From: Argyresthia goedartella
Lineage: Eukaryota; Arthropoda; Insecta; Lepidoptera; Argyresthiidae
Direction of reading: 5' to 3'
Assembly (NCBI GenBank): GCA_949825045.1
Contig: OX463806.1
Coordinates: 43,672,208-43,736,207 of the forward strand
DNA length: 64,000 bases
A program made the translations under genes and the position numbers. Positions 24,331 to 35,397 of this stretch are shown piece by piece. Position 1 is the stretch's first letter. Each line of letters starts with the position of its first letter. The notes under the pieces were generated by a model that saw only the letters and a program-made list of their open reading frames with translations, was not told the origin of the DNA and did not search any database.

Positions 24331-24654
24331 TTGATACCCTTAGCAGTCTTAATTCCTTCCGTGACATCTTTCTTGGCTTTCAACAAAGAGTTTTCTTCAT
24401 TGTCTCTAAGTTTCATCATTATCTCAATGTGACACACTTCACCTTAGGCTTCGGCCAGCGACTGAGCTAAATTATATATTGAGGATTAGCGTAATGGCTA
24501 TCGAGCCAGGTGAAGTGTGTCACATTTACTTCTCACATCCAAGCCTCTTTCTTTTTAAAACTACAAATTAGTTACAGTGTCAAAGTGAACACCCAATCTA
24601 AAGAGGCCCGTATACAACATTATTGCATAGATAAATATCGAACTTTACAGACTT

Positions 24655-25856
24655 TCAGCGGCGGCGCTCGATGATTCATTGTCAACAATAGTAGTGGCGG
24701 CTATGGGTGACCGAACAAATCCGGTCGCCTTGCGAGCCGCGACACCATGCAGGCACCAACCCAGCTGAGTGCGGGTAGCATACGGTTCATGTCTTCCTCC
24801 AGTGATTGTCTCCAACGGCATGATCAAATGGTAATTGTCTTGACCAATTAACATCTTCGGTTTTATGTCACCACTAGCATAGTGTTGTTGTAATGGTTTT
24901 AAATATGCATAACTAGATATGTTAACCGCGGAATAATTGTGCACTGGTAGATTCAGTTCTTTTATTTTTCTTGCGCGCGCAATTTGTACCTTGTAGAAAT
25001 GTCATTGTTTGAAATATCACACTGAACTATTTCGGAGTTGCAAGTAAGTTCACCTGTGCTCCAAGCACCGTGCACTCTTAATTTTTCCGATTGTCCAACC
25101 AGTCCACATTTTTCGGCGATATCACTCGCGAGCAGCGTTACACTTGCGCCAGAGTCTAACAAGGCGTGCGTGGGGATAGCTCCCAATGGTCCATGCACTA
25201 AGATCGGTACCACTTGTAATAACACGACTTTAGGGTTTGACGTGACTATTGTGTTTGTAACGTCCACTATTTTGACACTTTCAGTTTTAGGTTGGTTTGG
25301 AAAATGTAATAATTTGTGATGGGGAAGTCCGCAATTGTCCATATCACATGCGACGGCAGGGCACGTTGTTTTATCGTGTTTTTCTATAAGGCACTTGTCA
25401 CACAATTTATTAGCACGAACATGATGCCAGCGAGCTTTACGCATTGCACGTTTGAATCGGAAACAATCTGGTAATACGTGACTATTTCGGTTGTTACAAA
25501 ATCCACATTTATCTTCGTAGGCATTCACTAACACTGCATGTGAGCTTGATTGTCGGCGCCGTGAGTCGTCATTATACCTTTTCTGTTGATCTGATTGGTA
25601 TGACACATGGCTGATGCCAGCTGAGGCGGTTTTGGTGGCTTCCTCCATGAGAAATTGTGATAATAACTCCATCTTCGCTCGCCCGTCACTCTGGCGGTAG
25701 TTATAATAGTCGATCCATTTGGCTATGAGGCCACTCGGCATCTTATTGACGACAACATTCACGAGACTTGGGCTGCGCATGTAATCTTGTTGATTGCTAC
25801 CCGCTTTTAGACACGCGTTAGTGTGTCTTGGCTCCTTATAGAATGTCTGGAAAATA
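24655..25856 (-). pseudogene. BEL/Pao retrotransposon fragment (gag C-terminus, protease, spacer)
   Basis: Reading minus, a gag-like part (S-L-V-N-V-V-V-N-K-M-P-S-G-L) leads into a cysteine-rich region (C-G-F-C-N-N-R...C-F-R-F..., then W-H-H-V-R-A-N-K-L-C-D-K-C-L). An aspartic protease core L-L-D-S-G-A-S-V-T-L-L follows at about 25,150, then I-G-Q-D-N-Y...R-T-Q-L-G-W-C-L-H-G. The order 'zinc region, DSGAS protease, LGW..(H/Y)G' is typical of BEL/Pao Gag-Pol. A frameshift in the GCGCGCGC run at about 24,970-24,980 separates the protease frame from the downstream frame, and the copy ends at the foldback element at 24,651. No reverse transcriptase or LTR was found. Confidence 0.85.
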
Positions 25857-25909
25857 TGTTCAGCTTACTAAATTATACTAGCTACCTTTTTGTGTGGAAA
25901 TTGTTGATT

Positions 25910-26113
25910 GTTACCGGCAGATTTCATATTTGGGCATTTCATAAAATGTCCGGATTGTTTGCATAATGTCCCAAGTGAGGTCTGCCGATAAACAAATAAA
26001 TATCCTTTTTTCATGTATAGAAATAATTAATGTTACCGGCAGATTGCACATTTGGACATTTTGTAGAATGTCCGATTATTTGTAAAATGTCCCAGGTGGG
26101 GTCTGCCGATAAC
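25910..26113. mobile_element. Two copies of a tiny (about 82-bp) inverted-repeat element
   Basis: GTTACCGGCAGATTTCATAT...TCTGCCGATAAAC (25,910-25,993) and GTTACCGGCAGATTGCACAT...TCTGCCGATAAC (26,032-26,113) are near-identical. Each has its own 12-bp inverted ends (GTTACCGGCAGA / TCTGCCGATAAC). The GTTACCGGCA end is shared with the 518-bp element at 50,149. Confidence 0.7.
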
Positions 26114-27827
26114 AAATATGAATGCTTGCTTGTTTTTATTCCTAGCACTGTATTTTCCTTTGTATATGTAACTCCGTTCTGATTGTTACCACCACGACAA
26201 CACTATTCTTTTCTTGGCGGGTGGAGCATTCGGACGGAGTGCAGTAACAGATGTTAAAGGAGGAACGGTTTCGAATTCCAGTTCGGGGTTCCTGGCACCT
26301 CTTCGGGATCACCGCTTTTCCTCGTTACCCTACGGTTTCCCGGTTCCTGACACCGCTTCGGGCTAACCTGCTTCCCTGCTCCGGCTGCATCCGGACCGTT
26401 ACTTCTCCGACGTCAGCGGCACTCCGACTACGGCAAGACCCGCAGGGAAGATTCGTTGCTGCGTAACCAGGGTCAGACTACATTTGGAGAACCCACGTTA
26501 AATAAAATTTCTTGTTGGCTACCTATTTGGAATCTTTTTATTCCTCTCCAAGTAGGGACGTCACAACATGCATGCTACCCTCGTGCCATTACGGAGCCGG
26601 TAATGCGAAAGGTGGGTGCGAAATAATGCGCACACGCGTCACGATCCGACGGCAAGCAAGGACTGAAGGCAACGACCACCGCGGGTGGTGCTGGTAAGGG
26701 GTGCGGGGAGTGCCTAGTATATTGGACACGCACCTTTGGCATTTTCCTTTTTATATAAACAAATATTTATTCTAATTACAATGCAAGTATGTATGTATGT
26801 ATATTACTATGTGTTTTATATGTATAGATTTAGTTTATATATATTTAATATTCATATCTGTGTATACATTTGAGAGGTTACATAAATAGTTTTAAGCTTT
26901 CTTTTCAGGTTCTTCAGTGAGCGTGGTACGTGTCATCAACAATGGGTCTAGTCTATCGCCGCATTATTATTTGAAACTCAAGAACAGCGCCGCATTAACC
27001 ATGTCGGTGCCCGGAGGCAATACAAATCTGCCTACCTACCTATTATCTGCCATTGCCTCACCTGCCCAGGGCCCTTAATTCTTCTCTTATTTCCTGAAAT
27101 ACATTTTTGGCACGATAACCAGCTGCTGCCGCCCGGAACCTCGTCTTCTTGGTAAAAGGACTTGGGAATTATCATTTACAAAGACAAAAGTTTATGCTAA
27201 TCTAGATCGCAGAGCGCTTGCTTTCATTCAAGTCCAATCCAATTTGTCTCGTTGTAATATTTTATGTTAAGCCAATGCGGGGCACCCTGGCTTTTAGATA
27301 ATCCGTCACGAGAGCAACACACAGATGTCGCCAAACAAATGATAACACATGTTAAAATGACCCTACAATGATTATTGTAGGGCCATTGTAACAGGTGCCA
27401 TTTGACATCTGTCAGTCTTACACTGAGTTGCAGGAAAGATGTTTAAATGTTAATATCCTCCAGTACCGAATCCCGTTCAGAATGGCCCCATGCCATACTT
27501 ATAATGGAAAAATCACGTACATGTACGTTGTGGGGCCGTAAGAACGTATTCCATTAAATTTAATGAATCGCTACGGATTTCAAAGATGTGTGAATTGAAT
27601 GCATTCAATTAATTGTGATCGAATCAATCGAATTGTTGGTTAACATGCCGTGTTTAACCCCTTGAATACCATGGCATAAGGTTCGAAATCGCGACCCGTC
27701 CCAACTGCTCTCGGTTTTGGAGAGGTTAAAAGGAAAAGGGTTCAGCGACGTCACCTTGTAACGGTGTTAAAGTTCTTTTACTAGTCAAGGACAATAGTAA
27801 AATTGCCTTGTTTTGTCATTATTATAG
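26114..27827. other. No gene recognised; contains a GC-rich block
   Basis: Bases 26,215-26,700 are clearly richer in GC than their surroundings and contain AATAAAATTTCTTGTTGG at about 26,500. It could be an LTR or the 3' part of a transcript, but no terminal repeats were found. A perfect 9-bp hairpin (CCCTACAAT/ATTGTAGGG) is at about 27,362-27,383. Confidence 0.35.
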
Positions 27828-28010
27828 GGGAAATATTAAACTGCACGTCAAAAATACTGATTTGCACTGCAAATATTAGGACAAAACGCGGTAGCTTAGG
27901 TGAACATAAACTTGAATACACATATAATATTTAAAACTTAAAATATGTTTTTGCTGATCCTTTTTTGGTGTGCAAATCAGTATTTTTCATGTGCGAATAA
28001 ATACTAGCCT
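27828..28010. mobile_element. Short inverted-repeat element (GGAAATATTAAACTGCAC type)
   Basis: The left end GGGGAAATATTAAACTGCAC + GTCAAAAATACTGATTTGCA is matched at the right by TGTGCAAATCAGTATTTTTC + ATGTGCGAATAAATACTAG. The interior contains a fragment of CGGTAGCTTAGGTGAA. The full-length form of this family is seen in pieces at 30.9 and 60.9 kb. Confidence 0.7.
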
Positions 28011-28771
28011 TATTGTTATTATAGTACATACATATGTATTTTTTACTGAAAAAAGTTAAGCAATTCTGCAGTTCTAACTTAGAAAAAAAAATGTGTGCAC
28101 TCCACAGAAGGCCAGGTTGTTAAATTACGATGAAGTGCCAAATGAGACCTCTTACAATGGCCTTAGTATTACAGTATACCCGGAGCGCCTGAGCCGATTC
28201 CTGCGGTAGTTTTCGCTGCGAGAATAGATTGATAGCTTGTATTCCCAATTAGGGGAAGCAGTGGGTACCTATAATTAACCACGCCCGAGCCACGTGCAGG
28301 ATGTATGTGGCGGCGCCCGGCGGGTGTTAGAGGAAACACAATCAGTGTCATGTTAGTAACTTATGACTGCACGCTAGCTTGTCATAACATATCGACATCC
28401 GAGTCCCGTCAAATAGTGTCCAGTCCGAGGCAGCCAATTATTGTTAGGTTTATTTAGAGGATCAGTACTTTTGTTTTGTTGCTATAGAACTGCCATATAC
28501 TCAAGTTAGGTTAAATTCAAAAATAAAGGGTGATTACAAAATGTTCAATTCGTGTCAGAAGCATAAATAAAATCCGAATAAATAAATAAGAAATGGTGTT
28601 TGGTCGGAAGACATTTGCCTGTTCAGATGGTCCAAGAATAGAAAAGAAATACTCAACACATACGTCAAGCAAGTGTTTTTGTTTACTGTTACTACGCCCA
28701 CTGTCTTGTTAATTCTGGAACTTACTAAAGAACATGATTGAAATAAAATATATTTATTTTATATGTTTTAA

Positions 28772-29060
28772 GAGCTCGTGGTCTGATGGGTTTCACGCTT
28801 GCTTCTCACACAGGAGATGCTGGTTCGACACCTGGCCATGTACCAATGAGATAATTAATTATCTTAAGTACATTAACGGACGATCAGAGTTTCGGATGAA
28901 TTGTTAAGTTATAGGTCCCGGCTCATATTGCTACGTGGTTGTGGTCGTAAAACCCCTCCATCACCCCGCACTGAGCCAGCGCGGTGGAGTATGGCTTAAT
29001 CTTATTCGTATCCGGTTAAAGGCCTGGGCCCCTCGGTGGGAACATTAATGTGCTACATTT
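28772..29060 (+). mobile_element. tRNA-derived SINE
   Basis: The head reads CGTGGTCTGATGGGTTTCACGC and GCTGGTTCGACACCTGGCC (A- and B-box-like). The 3' part has CCGCACTGAGCCAGCGCGGTGG and GGCCTGGGCCCCTCGGTGGGAACATTAATG. Similar flanking sequence on both sides (28,680-28,760 and 29,090-29,170, both with TTGTTTACTG...CCGCCATCTTG-like text) suggests insertion into a duplicated segment. Confidence 0.7.
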
Positions 29061-29543
29061 ATTTGTTATTTATTTATATGTTTATCGTTTTGTTTACTGC
29101 GCCCGCCATCTTGTGCATTCCGGAACAGAAAATGCTTGAAATAAAACGTAATGAATTTACATGTTTGTCTTTTATTAAGTTTTCTCTGACTAATTAACGA
29201 TTGTTATCACAACTTTATTATTAACGTAAGTAACTGCCCTGTTAAAAAGTGTATTGAAAATCAATGTGCCTTTAAAAAACTTTCAACCGTCACATATTTT
29301 ATAAATTTTAACCCCAACAAAAAACGCAGAATGTCTGTATAGGATCACAGTATAGCTGTTCAATCCTATATGTAAATTTTGACAGTTCCCTAAGAACGTA
29401 ACTTACCGCAATTATGACGTACCTACTGATGGAAAAGTAAACTATAATGCATGGTACAAGAAATATATAAACTGCCTAACATTCGTTGGGTGAAAAGTCA
29501 CCCTAGAGGACCGATCATCCGCCTGCGCATGGTCCAGCGGCTC

Positions 29544-29593
29544 ATTATGTTGATGATGAGGCGGTCCGCATCCCACCTCATCATCAACATAAT
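29544..29593. other. Perfect 18-bp inverted repeat (hairpin)
   Basis: ATTATGTTGATGATGAGG (29,544-29,561) is exactly inverted as CCTCATCATCAACATAAT (29,576-29,593) with a 14-base loop. No gene start or end is adjacent. Confidence 0.9.
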
Positions 29594-29639
29594 CGCTAGT
29601 CGCATTTCTCAAGCGATTTTGAAGTCGATTCGTCGATTA

Positions 29640-30220
29640 TATTTTTTTAAATGGCGGTTTATAAAGTTATTGGTGCGGCTACTATCACACTCTATTTACG
29701 TAACCAGGCGCGGTGCATTGGGTTATTTGTTTTCATAATAATTCCAATAGTTCATCCGATAAACATCAAGAGTTCGAAGGTGTGGGGGGTGGAAAATAAT
29801 TAAAAAAACTCGCAAAGTCTCCAGCTCCCAGGGCCACTAGTATAATGAATTGTCACGTTCCGAACCGGAACTGACACCTCAGCAACATTAATAATACATT
29901 TCGCGCTCCCAGTCCGACAAATAACGTAAACCAAATCGACGGAACAGTGAGCAAAACTATCATATTGTCAATATGCCATCGATTCAAACTGCTTCATAAA
30001 CAAAATTGTTTGTGATGATGAAATTGACAACGTATAAGGAAATCACTAATTCTGTCAAGCTGTCAAAAGTTAAGCCACTCTGAGAAGTAATTTACTTCAG
30101 GGGAAGCAGTTGCTCAATCCGAAGGAAATACTTGGAACCCACAGCCCTTAACGTCCTCCCGGGTAGTGCTGAGGAGCACCAAATCAATACTAAAGTTTCC
30201 AGGCTCTCGAAAGAGTACCC
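29640..30220. other. Repeat-derived sequence without a gene
   Basis: Bases 29,640-29,860 share phrases with 42,070-42,360 (GGTGCGGCTACT.TCACACTC, ACGTAACC.GG..GCAT, GTCT.CAGCTC.CAG.GCCACTAGT). It is a diverged interspersed repeat. A LINE-like tail (AATAGAAATAAATTTATTCGG) is at 30,250. Confidence 0.45.
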
Positions 30221-30339
30221 GTCCAAAATAGAATAGAATAGACTAGAATAGAAATAAATTTATTCGGACTACGAAACACACAATACAGTGAAATCTAGAA
30301 AAACACGTGACATTGGCGAAATTAACCTAGCTGTTAGAC

Positions 30340-30600
30340 CGCCATTAATTAATAATAATACCTTGGACACTATTTACACACATTGATCTAGCCCCAGACT
30401 AGGATTCCCTGTATCTTGGGTACTAGACTAGACGATACACATACTTAAATAGATAAATATTATACTTAGATAGATAAAAAAACATGACTAGGGTACAAAC
30501 ATCCGTTCTCATCAAACAAATAGCCCCCACCGGGACTCGAACCCGGGACCCTTGACTTCGTAGGCAGGGTCACTGCCGACTCTGCCATTCGGGTCGTCAT
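30340..30600 (-). mobile_element. tRNA-derived SINE with (ATT)n tail
   Basis: On the minus strand: CCCGAATGGCAGAGTCGGCAG (A box) and GGGTCCCGGGTTCGAGTCCCGG (B box). The same body as the copies at 15.5 and 59.6 kb follows, ending in GTCCAAGGTATTATTATT. Confidence 0.85.
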
Positions 30601-30639
30601 TAAGAAATTGAATTTACTTCAGAAAGAGGTATTTTATCC

Positions 30640-30740
30640 TCCTCCCCCACAGGGATTCGAACCCAGGATCTATCGCGTATGGGGATGAAATGCGACCGCT
30701 ACCATGACTAAAGGCGAGATCGCAACCCGGCTGTACTATT
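30640..30740 (-). mobile_element. tRNA-like SINE head of another family
   Basis: Minus-strand CGCCTTTAGTCATGGTAGCGG and GATCCTGGGTTCGAATCCCTG resemble A and B boxes, followed by GGGGGAGGAGG. There is no clear cloverleaf acceptor stem, so it is not called as a tRNA gene. Confidence 0.5.
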
Positions 30741-30877
30741 CAATATTCAATATACTTTATTGCCAGGTTAATCATGAGTAAGTAAGTAAGTAATATTGAG
30801 CAATTATGCGCAAAGGCGGCGGCTTTTTCCAGCAAACCTAGGCAGGACGGCACAGACTGGTGCACAATAAATTAAAG

Positions 30878-31085
30878 GGAATTATTAATCTGCACATCAA
30901 AAATACTGATTTGCGCAGCAAATATCCATTATATTTGAGCGAAGCGAAGTCCCCTTTATCCTTCTTGTTAAGTTCAACATGTAATAACAACAACAACTAC
31001 TTTAAACATAAACTTAAGTACTCATGAAATATTTAAAACATAAAGTGTTGCTGCGCAGGTAAGTATTTTTGCTGTGCTGTGTATA
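30878..31085. mobile_element. Diverged GGGAATTATTAATCTGCACATC-type inverted-repeat element
   Basis: The left end (GGGAATTATTAATCTGCACA + TCAAAAATACTGATTTGC) and interior phrases GAGCGAAGCGAAGTCCCCTTTATCC and GTTCAACATGTAATAACAAC match the family at 27.8, 50.4, 60.9 and 63.5 kb. Confidence 0.6.
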
Positions 31086-32713
31086 AAATATAATAACAAT
31101 AATATAATACATTATAAACGTAAAATATATATAGATATATTAACACAATACTTTCATTCTTAAACGTAATACGGAAGAGAAAGGAGATGCAGTTTTATCT
31201 TTTCTTATACCTGATATGTACCTGTTAGCGCAGGGAAGTGCGTTCCACAGTCGGATTAGTCTTAACCTGAACGAATGTTCCTAAGCAACAGTGTTGTGCT
31301 GAGGAGTAGAGAGAAGAGACGCCGTGTGGGATCTGCAATTTCTGTCCCTGGAGCCCGAATCGTTCACGAAGAACGATTACTACTACTAAATCATAATTCT
31401 GTTTTTCATAATCCGGGCCTTCAACATTTCATACGAACCCGGCGCAATCAACTACCAATATACATTCGTTACAGGGATATGGATCGATGTGACTCGGTTC
31501 ACTGGTCACGGTATTATAAGTGGTTCCATCCCATCCAACCCGGGGATCCACAAGTGTGCCATCTAAAGACTGAGTTTCAACCCCGGTCCCGCCGTTTACC
31601 GGCGACGATGTACCGATTTCCCAGGTAATTTATTGATTGTGTACTAGAATGGAAATGGACCGTAACTATAGAAATGAATAGGTACATAAATTGTCTCGTG
31701 CCCAAGAGCCCTGCGCCGTGATCGGCGGAAAACTTTCGACCGGGGTGGATGGGAATAAAACTTCCACGCGAGGCTCAAACCAGCCATTATGCATTTTCCT
31801 GCAATGATTATTCATGTGTTGCGCGTATTGCTCGACAGGGAGAAATAAGTGGGAGTAAATATGTATAGCTAATATGTTGATCGCACGTACGATTCCAGAA
31901 ATAAATGCATGCGGGTGAAAATTGTGGAACCATGAGGGTATTTCCATAGTAGATTTGCTTGAAGCGGAGTCAATTTCTATTTGATTTGAAATGATACAAA
32001 TATATGCGTTTTGTTTTGCTGATCGGGGCTCTCTGGTAGCGGACAGATTTAGATATGTAGTTAGTAATATTTTTGAGCGTAAGTACCTTTATGTAAGAAC
32101 ATTTGGTGAGAACCACGTCCCAAACGTATTACATAATAATTTATCTTGCAAGTAACTTATTTGGAAAGTGTCGGAAAGCGGTTACATAATTCCAGTTCCT
32201 AAATCAGAATTAGTGGTAGCAGTGTGACGATCCTAATCAAAGTCCTAGCTAGATAACTGCGATGTTAACCCTATCTTGTTAAGTTAAGTACGGTACACGT
32301 GTGAAGGGCACGAGACCGGTAAATGTATAAATAACACCGGTTTGGATGTTGTGAAGAACTTCATTCATTATGCATATTCGAATCAGAACTTTCCGTCATC
32401 CAACTAATTGACCTCCTGGGGCCTTTTCCGAAAGAATGTTGGTAGTAAATCCTATCGTATAATTTGTTATTGAATAATATATACTTTGTTTGAGTTTCAC
32501 TTGACTGGTTAATGTTGTAGTATTAGTTGGACAAGATTTGTGTATTTTGGTTACAGTTAGAAGTCGCCTAGCGAGTTTTGTACAGGTTATTATGCCATTA
32601 CAGTAATGCAAATGTGTAAATACAAATGTTAGGGGCGATCTGGCTTAGCAAGTCTTATGAGAAAGTGAGTAAAATAAAACATAGGTTAGGTTAATCTACT
32701 TTATGGCGCTGTA
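31086..32713. other. No gene confidently recognised
   Basis: A 117-codon plus-strand frame at 31,275-31,628 ends at a plausible donor (CCCAG/GTAATT at 31,624), but I recognise no domain and codon use is unremarkable. LINE-tail-like sequence (CGTAATACGGAAGAGAAAGGAGATGCAG) at 31,165 matches 4,655-4,680. Confidence 0.35.
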
Positions 32714-32913
32714 GACGGCCTGTTTTTTGGTCATAGAGTAAATTATATGATATGCAAAGAGTTTCCATGATCTCAGATGGTAGAGGTACGCAACCACTGA
32801 AAGAAGGTTCGGTAAAAAGGTAGTAGTTCTTGCTCATTGACCTAAATCATCTGAGATCATGGAAACTCTTTATAAACCATATACTTTACTCTATGACCAA
32901 AAAACAGGCCGTC
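32714..32913. mobile_element. 200-bp foldback element with about 65-bp arms
   Basis: GACGGCCTGTTTTTTGGTCA + TAGAGTAAA.TATATG.T at the left is matched inversely from 32,913, and both arms continue through AAAGAGTTTCCATGATCTCAGATG. The unpaired centre is about 70 bp. There is no coding sequence. Confidence 0.85.
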
Positions 32914-33654
32914 CTGAGAGTCATCTGTTGGATTTTGAAGAAAACCGTCTAGGAAAATACCTCAATGATAAAAAGGAATAAGTTCCCACCCCTAATTTTC
33001 GTAAAGAGATTTTCAGCATGCTTATTTTACTTATTTATTTTGTTATTCTGCAGTGTGAGGGGATTTGGAAGTTTTAACTGACGATTATGTAACAGGACCC
33101 AGAAGTAATTGATTATGAAAAAGTACACAGCGTAGTATTTAAGCTACACTTCGGCCGTTTTTAGAATGCGATTATCACATTTTCTTAATGCGTACAAGCA
33201 ATGTAAGCACTATTTTTCTTTGCAGAAGTTAACATTTTATGGGTTTTGATCTGTCAGGATTGCATTCTCTCAGCAGCCAGACTTTAGTTTGAAGTTTTTT
33301 TTATTTCTATGATTTTGTGATATGTTTAAAAAATATAATTATTTAATTTCAGTTGTATTTAATTATTTCAATTTTAAGCTCGCCTAATATTACCTGTGCA
33401 ATAAACAATTACATTTCACATCAATACACCAAATATTCTATTCATAACATGTTCTGGTTTCATTAGATTCTTCGTAAACAAAAACGAATATTGTTGGACT
33501 GTAGGGTAATCTACAAAAAATGGAGCTCAGAGAGAGAACTCAATCATAACCGACATTGCAAGTCACCAACCGCCAATACCGCCAATCCAACGTTCGTGAT
33601 TCGTAGTGACCGCGCCGCGCCTGTTGCCAATTTTATTTTAAATCTTCATCAAAA

Positions 33655-33707
33655 ATGGAAGCGAACAAAGCGAACAAAGCGAAGCGACTCAAGCCGCTTT
33701 TTTTCGT
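33655..33707 (+). CDS. Possible first coding exon (weak)
   Basis: ATG at 33,655 opens a 17-codon lysine-rich peptide (MEANKANKAKRLKPLFF) that ends at a strong donor (CGT/GTAAGT at 33,708). It lies 0.8 kb upstream of the first recognised cyclin exon on the same strand. However, its end phase (2) does not match the start of that exon, so either another exon lies between or it is unrelated. Confidence 0.2.
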
Positions 33708-34532
33708 GTAAGTACTCTTTTAATATTCTATTTGTTTGTTTGGGAACTGAGTCCACAGCACGATAAAGTTTAAATTATCTTTAAAATTATATTTTACTTA
33801 GGCCAATTAAGGACATCTTCTTATGACCTCATTAAATTGGGTAAACAATGAGATAATTACCATTGGCAACTGATGTCTTACCTATGAAACTACCAAATGA
33901 ATGTAACAAAACGAACAGGGAGGTGTATAGAGGAGGGGTGGCAGTCCTTTAATCTAATGGTTGTTTAATTTAATCATATAGGTATTTATAGTTTTAATGC
34001 CTCGCGCTTTTTTAAGTATGGGATGGCAGAGGCACAATTTTGGACAATTTCAGGAGAAGGAATTTAGGAAAGATTTCTTCCTTTTCTTACCGCAGATGTT
34101 AGAAGTTTTAAGTAAATATCGGGTAAATTTTTGAATCGAAATATCTAATGAGGGGGGTGGGGTGGGGGGGAGAGGGGGGGGGGTCCCCCTCTCCCCCTGG
34201 ATGATCAGGGCGATACAAAGTGCCGGAGAACAGCATACAGACTTTGCCTTCACTCATGCGCTTATGGATTTAATAAATGTTAAATCCATAGTGATAAAGT
34301 GTTTGCCTCAACGCCTAATTATTATTAATTGGTTGCTATATCTATAGGTCACTTGCTTTCCGAATACTAAAGTTAGGTTTTGTTAGGTCACAACTTAAAA
34401 AAAACTTGGAGCCAAGGCGACCACTATTATTAGTTTCACAGAATCGAATTGGCTGCTTTAGTAAATATTTGCCGGGCGCAGGTGCACGCGTTCTTGCCTG
34501 TACCCACTATACATTTGATTTTACAATTGCAG

Positions 34533-34684
34533 TGGATAAACTATACTCAACTCAGATGAGTCGGGGCTATACAGTGGACCTGTTCAGTTACCTGATCGCT
34601 GTTGAGAAGAGACCCTGCTTAAAGGAAATCCCCATACAACGTGACATTCGCGCATGCGTGCTGAACTGGCTCATGAAATTCCAT
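34533..34684 (+). CDS. Cyclin-like protein, exon (start of cyclin box)
   Basis: Acceptor TTTTACAATTGCAG before 34,533 and donor GTGAGT after 34,684. The exon encodes TQMSRGYTVDLFSYLIAVEK, then R-P-C-L-K-E-I-P-I-Q-R-D-I-R-A-C-V-L-N-W-L-M-K-F-H. 'R..VLNWLM..H' preceded by a short helix with a tyrosine is the opening of a cyclin N-terminal box, where R-x-x-L-x-D/N-W-L contacts the kinase partner. The usual M-R at the start of that helix is I-R here, so it is a divergent cyclin. The subtype cannot be assigned by eye. Confidence 0.7.
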
Positions 34685-35165
34685 GTGAGTTAAATATGTT
34701 TTTATATGAACCAAAGGGAAATTTTGTTTAATTATTGTCACGCCTTGACTCCAGAAGTTATTGAAAACCGGTTAACCGGGTAACCGTGGAAACGATTCAT
34801 AATCGACCACTCTGGCTACTTGTTGAGGACTGATTAAGACTCGTTTCCTGTTTACCTATTATCAACAGGTTTCTTATAATTATCCCCTTCTTCAGTAATT
34901 CACTAATTTTGTCTTAGTAAGACCTTAAACCAGGGCATTTGTGGCATTTAACCATTTGTCTCATGAGGAAAACAAAGCCCTAGGGGACAAAAGTCACCTA
35001 GGTGTACTGATGAATTAAGGTAAATATAATTTTAGTTCCCGCACTATAGCGCGTTTAGTTCATACAATCTAGATGAAGTCTGTCAATTAGGGCTGCTTTT
35101 TCCTCATGAGTGAAATGTGTCAATCGTATAAATGGCAGCATTACCTTCAACTTTTAAAATTTCAG

Positions 35166-35397
35166 GGTCCAAATGGAGACCCGGCTGTCCTCCAAGCGGC
35201 CTTCTGGTACCTCGACGCCATGCTAGAGCAAAACAAAATCAGCGTAAAACAGCTACAGCTATTAGCCAGCGTGCTATTTGGTCGCAGAGAAGATCTACTA
35301 CGGTAGTCGGCCTGCCTCAAGACTGATCAAGTGCTCCAATAATGCGTTCATGGTGGGCGAGCTGAAATGGGCTGAGATGGTGTTGCTGAAGACTTTG
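35166..35397 (+). pseudogene. Cyclin-like protein, second exon, with a frameshift
   Basis: Acceptor TTAAAATTTCAG before 35,166 and donor GTGAGT after 35,397. The first two thirds read GPNGDPAVLQAAFWYLDAML, then E-Q-N-K-I-S-V-K-Q-L-Q-L-L-A-S. From about 35,275 the cyclin sequence continues in another frame (A-E-K-I-Y-Y-G-S-R-P-A-S-R-L-I-K-C, then F-M-V-G-E-L-K-W-A-E-M-V-L-L-K-T-L), while the original frame stops at 35,306. 'LQLLAS...AEKI' followed by 'ELKWAE..(L/I)LK.L' is a cyclin-box signature. Length and phases at both splice sites agree with the neighbours only if one base is skipped (or two are missing). That points to a recent lesion or a sequence error. Confidence 0.7.

Larger units (their letters stand above)
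22941..24650. mobile_element. Foldback element with about 145-bp inverted ends and a protein-coding fragment
   Basis: The left end (CTGTAAAGTTTGATATTTGT...) and the reverse complement of the right end (...AATATCGAACTTTACAG) match over about 145 bp, through ATACGGGCCTCTTTAGA.TGGGTGTTCACTTTGACACTG and AAAAAGAAAGAGGCTTGGATGTG, to TGTGACACACTTCACCT. Just inside, an 85-bp segment starting CAATGTGACACACTTCACC is present at both ends in the same orientation (23,064 and 24,425). The interior holds a minus-strand reading frame and a 146-bp tandem array. It lies directly against the broken edge of a BEL/Pao fragment, so it probably inserted into that element. Confidence 0.8.

Noticed and set aside
30640..30740. 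tRNA gene on the minus strand
   Set aside because: GGTTCGAATCC is convincing, but no anticodon stem or acceptor stem could be folded by eye.
31275..31628. 117-codon plus-strand frame as a host exon
   Set aside because: It ends near a possible donor, but no acceptor, domain or partner exon was found.
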